Source: an uncultured Oscillospiraceae bacterium (GTDB lineage Bacteria > Bacillota > Clostridia > Oscillospirales > Oscillospiraceae). From it: a stretch of DNA of 7,796 nt. Shown one piece after another: positions 7,011-7,796 of the stretch (position 1 is its first letter; every line of letters begins with the position of its first letter). A model generated the notes under the pieces. That model was given only the letters and a program-made list of their open reading frames with translations, did not search any database and was not told the origin of the DNA. A program made the position numbers and the translations under genes. The DNA lies in assembly GCA_934572445.1 (NCBI GenBank), contig CAKTLD010000095.1, forward strand, positions 1 to 7,796, given 5' to 3'.

Positions 7011-7231
7011 GACCTCTGCGGTACCACTCTTCTTGCTGCGCTTTTCCACACAGCCGCTCAAATGCTGCGATGTAACGGTCGCCCCCGTCCGGTCCTACTT
7101 GATCTGTTCAGTCCGGCTGCTCCGAGGTGATATTCAGCCCTGCCGCGCCCCGCCTTGCACCAAAACGGCGGTTCTCTTTGCCGCGGCGGAAGAGCCTACT
7201 TGTCCTCATCCACGCGATTTTTTCTGATAGC
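6969..7231 (-). ncRNA. T-box leader RNA, isoleucine-specific
   Basis: This tRNA-sensing leader controls ileS. Stem I contains the AGGACAAGTAG strand (7206-7196). Its specifier loop is bounded by GAGG (7207-7204) with CCTC (7127-7124) below and GCTCT (7195-7191) with AGGGC (7141-7137) above. The 3' side of the loop reads TGAATATCA, so the specifier codon is ATC (7131-7129), Ile, followed by the expected purine. Upper stem I has the AGAGA bulge and GGTGCAAG distal loop features. The T-box itself, AGAGTGGTACCGC (7030-7018), holds TGGT, which pairs with an ACCA acceptor end and fits a tRNA-Ile with discriminator A. The terminator follows. When uncharged tRNA-Ile binds, the antiterminator should form and transcription continue into the downstream region and ileS. 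The start point is estimated from the promoter at 7238-7266. Confidence 0.95.
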
Positions 7232-7237
7232 AGTAGT

Positions 7238-7266
7238 AATATATCGGCTTTTTCCCGCTTTGTCAA
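7238..7266 (-). promoter_or_regulatory. Sigma-A promoter of the ileS T-box transcript
   Basis: On the minus strand, a perfect TTGACA (7266-7261) is followed after 17 bases by TATATT (7243-7238), five of six matches to the -10 consensus. Transcription should start near 7231, just ahead of T-box stem I. Confidence 0.9.
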
Positions 7267-7349
7267 GCCTTGTGCGCGCAAAATGCACGCACAGGACGCC
7301 CGCTCAGGTTAAAATGTCGTATAAGTTGGGAAAATATGGAACAAATTGC

Positions 7350-7378
7350 TTGACAGCACATAAAAAATATGATAGGGT
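7350..7378 (+). promoter_or_regulatory. Sigma-A promoter of the riboswitch-decarboxylase transcript
   Basis: A perfect TTGACA (7350-7355) is followed after 17 bases by TAGGGT (7373-7378), which keeps the three most important -10 positions (T1, A2, T6). TATGAT at 7368-7373 is a better -10 by sequence, but its 12-base spacing is too short. The promoter diverges from the ileS promoter with 83 bases between the two -35 boxes. Confidence 0.7.
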
Positions 7379-7387
7379 GTGCACCAT

Positions 7388-7523
7388 GGAAAAGGGAGTA
7401 GCCGGCGCCCTGCGGGCGTTGGGTAGATCGTCATCGCGGGGCGGGTCCCCCGGTCTATCCGTCAAATGGCAAGACTTTTACCACGGGTGCGCTGCGCCCC
7501 GCGGTAGGAGTCTTTTTTCTTTT
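7388..7523 (+). ncRNA. yybP-ykoY family (manganese) riboswitch
   Basis: The leader carries the hallmarks of the yybP-ykoY class: GGGAGTAGCC (7394-7403), a P2-like hairpin (CGCCC, TGC loop, GGGCG), CGTCATC (7429-7435), CCGGTCTATCC (7450-7460) and GGCAAGACTTTTACC (7468-7482). P1 can form between GGAAAAG (7388-7394) and CTTTTACC (7475-7482). The same 3' strand is also the left arm of the downstream terminator (7471-7516), so the two folds exclude each other. Known members of this class bind Mn2+. Here metal binding would stabilise P1 and prevent termination, giving an ON switch. The controlled gene is a decarboxylase sodium-pump subunit, not an obvious metal exporter, which is unusual. The class was assigned from remembered consensus, without a covariance model search. 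Confidence 0.8.
7471..7523 (+). terminator. Riboswitch expression-platform terminator
   Basis: AAGACTTTTACC.CGGG (from 7471) pairs with CCCGCGGTAGGAGTCTT (7498-7514). The helix is about 16 bp, with two U-G wobbles and one or two mismatches, and is followed by a T-rich run, TTTTTTCTTTT (7513-7523). Its left arm overlaps the aptamer P1 3' strand. Confidence 0.85.
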
Positions 7524-7575
7524 GTCCGCACCCACCGCTCAACAAGGTCTGAGGAACGAAAAGGAGTGTATCTGC

Positions 7576-7796
7576 ATGGAATTTCTGCTTGACGGCGTAC
7601 GAGCCGTAACGTTGCAGCAGTGCGTGATGTATTTGGTCGGCGCGCTGCTCATCTACCTTGCGATCAAAAAGGACTACGAACCGTCGCTGCTGCTGCCGAT
7701 GGGCTTCGGCGCGATCCTTGTGAACCTGCCGATGTCCGGCGTTCTGAACCAGATGGTCGCGGGCGTGGGCGAGAGCCAGGGCATCATCCAGTGGCT
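7576..7796 (+). CDS. Sodium-translocating decarboxylase beta subunit, N-terminal part
   Basis: The first 73 codons of a membrane protein of the OadB/GcdB/MmdB family, cut by the window end (full family members are about 370-430 residues). These subunits form the Na+ channel of biotin-dependent oxaloacetate, glutaconyl-CoA or methylmalonyl-CoA decarboxylases and couple decarboxylation to Na+ export. Visible signatures are a first hydrophobic helix (about 16-29), then LAIKKDYEPSLLLPMGFGAI (28-47), close to the LAI..YEP.LL.P+GFG block of the family, then LVNLP and a later GIIQWL. The substrate cannot be decided without the alpha subunit. The start is supported by AAGGAG (7561-7566), nine bases before the ATG. 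It lies 52 bases after the riboswitch terminator and should be under its control; a single-gene or longer operon cannot be judged here. Confidence 0.9.
   Translation, partial: MEFLLDGVRAVTLQQCVMYLVGALLIYLAIKKDYEPSLLLPMGFGAILVNLPMSGVLNQMVAGVGESQGIIQW

Noticed and set aside
6564..7061. 165-residue minus-strand frame starting inside the T-box region
   Set aside because: It begins upstream of the T-box and terminator and is arginine-rich. Only the GTG at 6953 has a ribosome binding site, and the sequence after it is better explained as a frameshifted remnant.
4411..7227. Very long + strand open frame opposite ileS
   Set aside because: It mirrors the ileS coding sequence, is a common product of G+C-rich codon use, has no recognisable domain and runs through the T-box leader. 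ileS on the other strand is unmistakable.
7155..7592. + strand frame crossing the divergent promoters and riboswitch
   Set aside because: It overlaps two structured leaders and both promoters, has no family resemblance, and an ATG inside it at 7386 lacks a good ribosome binding site.
1..7796. tRNA or rRNA genes, CRISPR arrays, insertion sequences, phage genes
   Set aside because: No cloverleaf, regularly spaced repeats, transposase or phage-type coding sequence was found on either strand.

Overview
The window is G+C-rich (roughly 60%) but carries Firmicutes-type signals: strong AGGAGG-like ribosome binding sites, sigma-A type promoters, a T-box leader, SLH cell-wall anchors and a biotin-dependent sodium-pump decarboxylase subunit. 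I infer a gut-type Clostridia genome, probably Oscillospiraceae/Ruminococcaceae; this cannot be proven from the window alone. The gene content is mostly housekeeping and no complete new multi-gene system is visible. The most informative parts are the RNA regulators and the non-coding stretch at the right end.

Layout. (1) Positions 2-1852, + strand: the 3' part of a large secreted surface protein, possibly the tail of an M14-like metallopeptidase, ending in three SLH domains. (2) 1867-1908: a terminator between convergent genes. (3) On the - strand, read from right to left: ileS (6546-3781), then queT (3681-3193), then ilvE (2996-1923). The gaps of 99 and 196 bases hold hairpins and a possible ilvE promoter. 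(4) 6547-7266: the ileS control region, with a consensus promoter, a complete T-box leader whose specifier reads ATC (Ile), its terminator, a small zinc-ribbon-like reading frame that appears broken by frameshifts, and a block of short GC-rich palindromes just before ileS. (5) 7350-7575, + strand: a divergent promoter and a leader matching the yybP-ykoY manganese riboswitch with its own terminator. (6) From 7576: the first 73 codons of a sodium-translocating decarboxylase beta subunit (OadB/GcdB/MmdB family), cut by the window end.

How it fits together. ileS is set to respond to uncharged tRNA-Ile, while ilvE makes or degrades the branched-chain amino acids and queT imports a precursor for queuosine, a tRNA modification. 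The - strand cluster is therefore loosely linked by tRNA charging and modification and isoleucine metabolism. Head-to-head with it, a metal-sensing RNA appears to control a sodium-pump decarboxylase. This is an unusual pairing, because the riboswitch class is known mainly from manganese exporters, and it is the observation I would check first.
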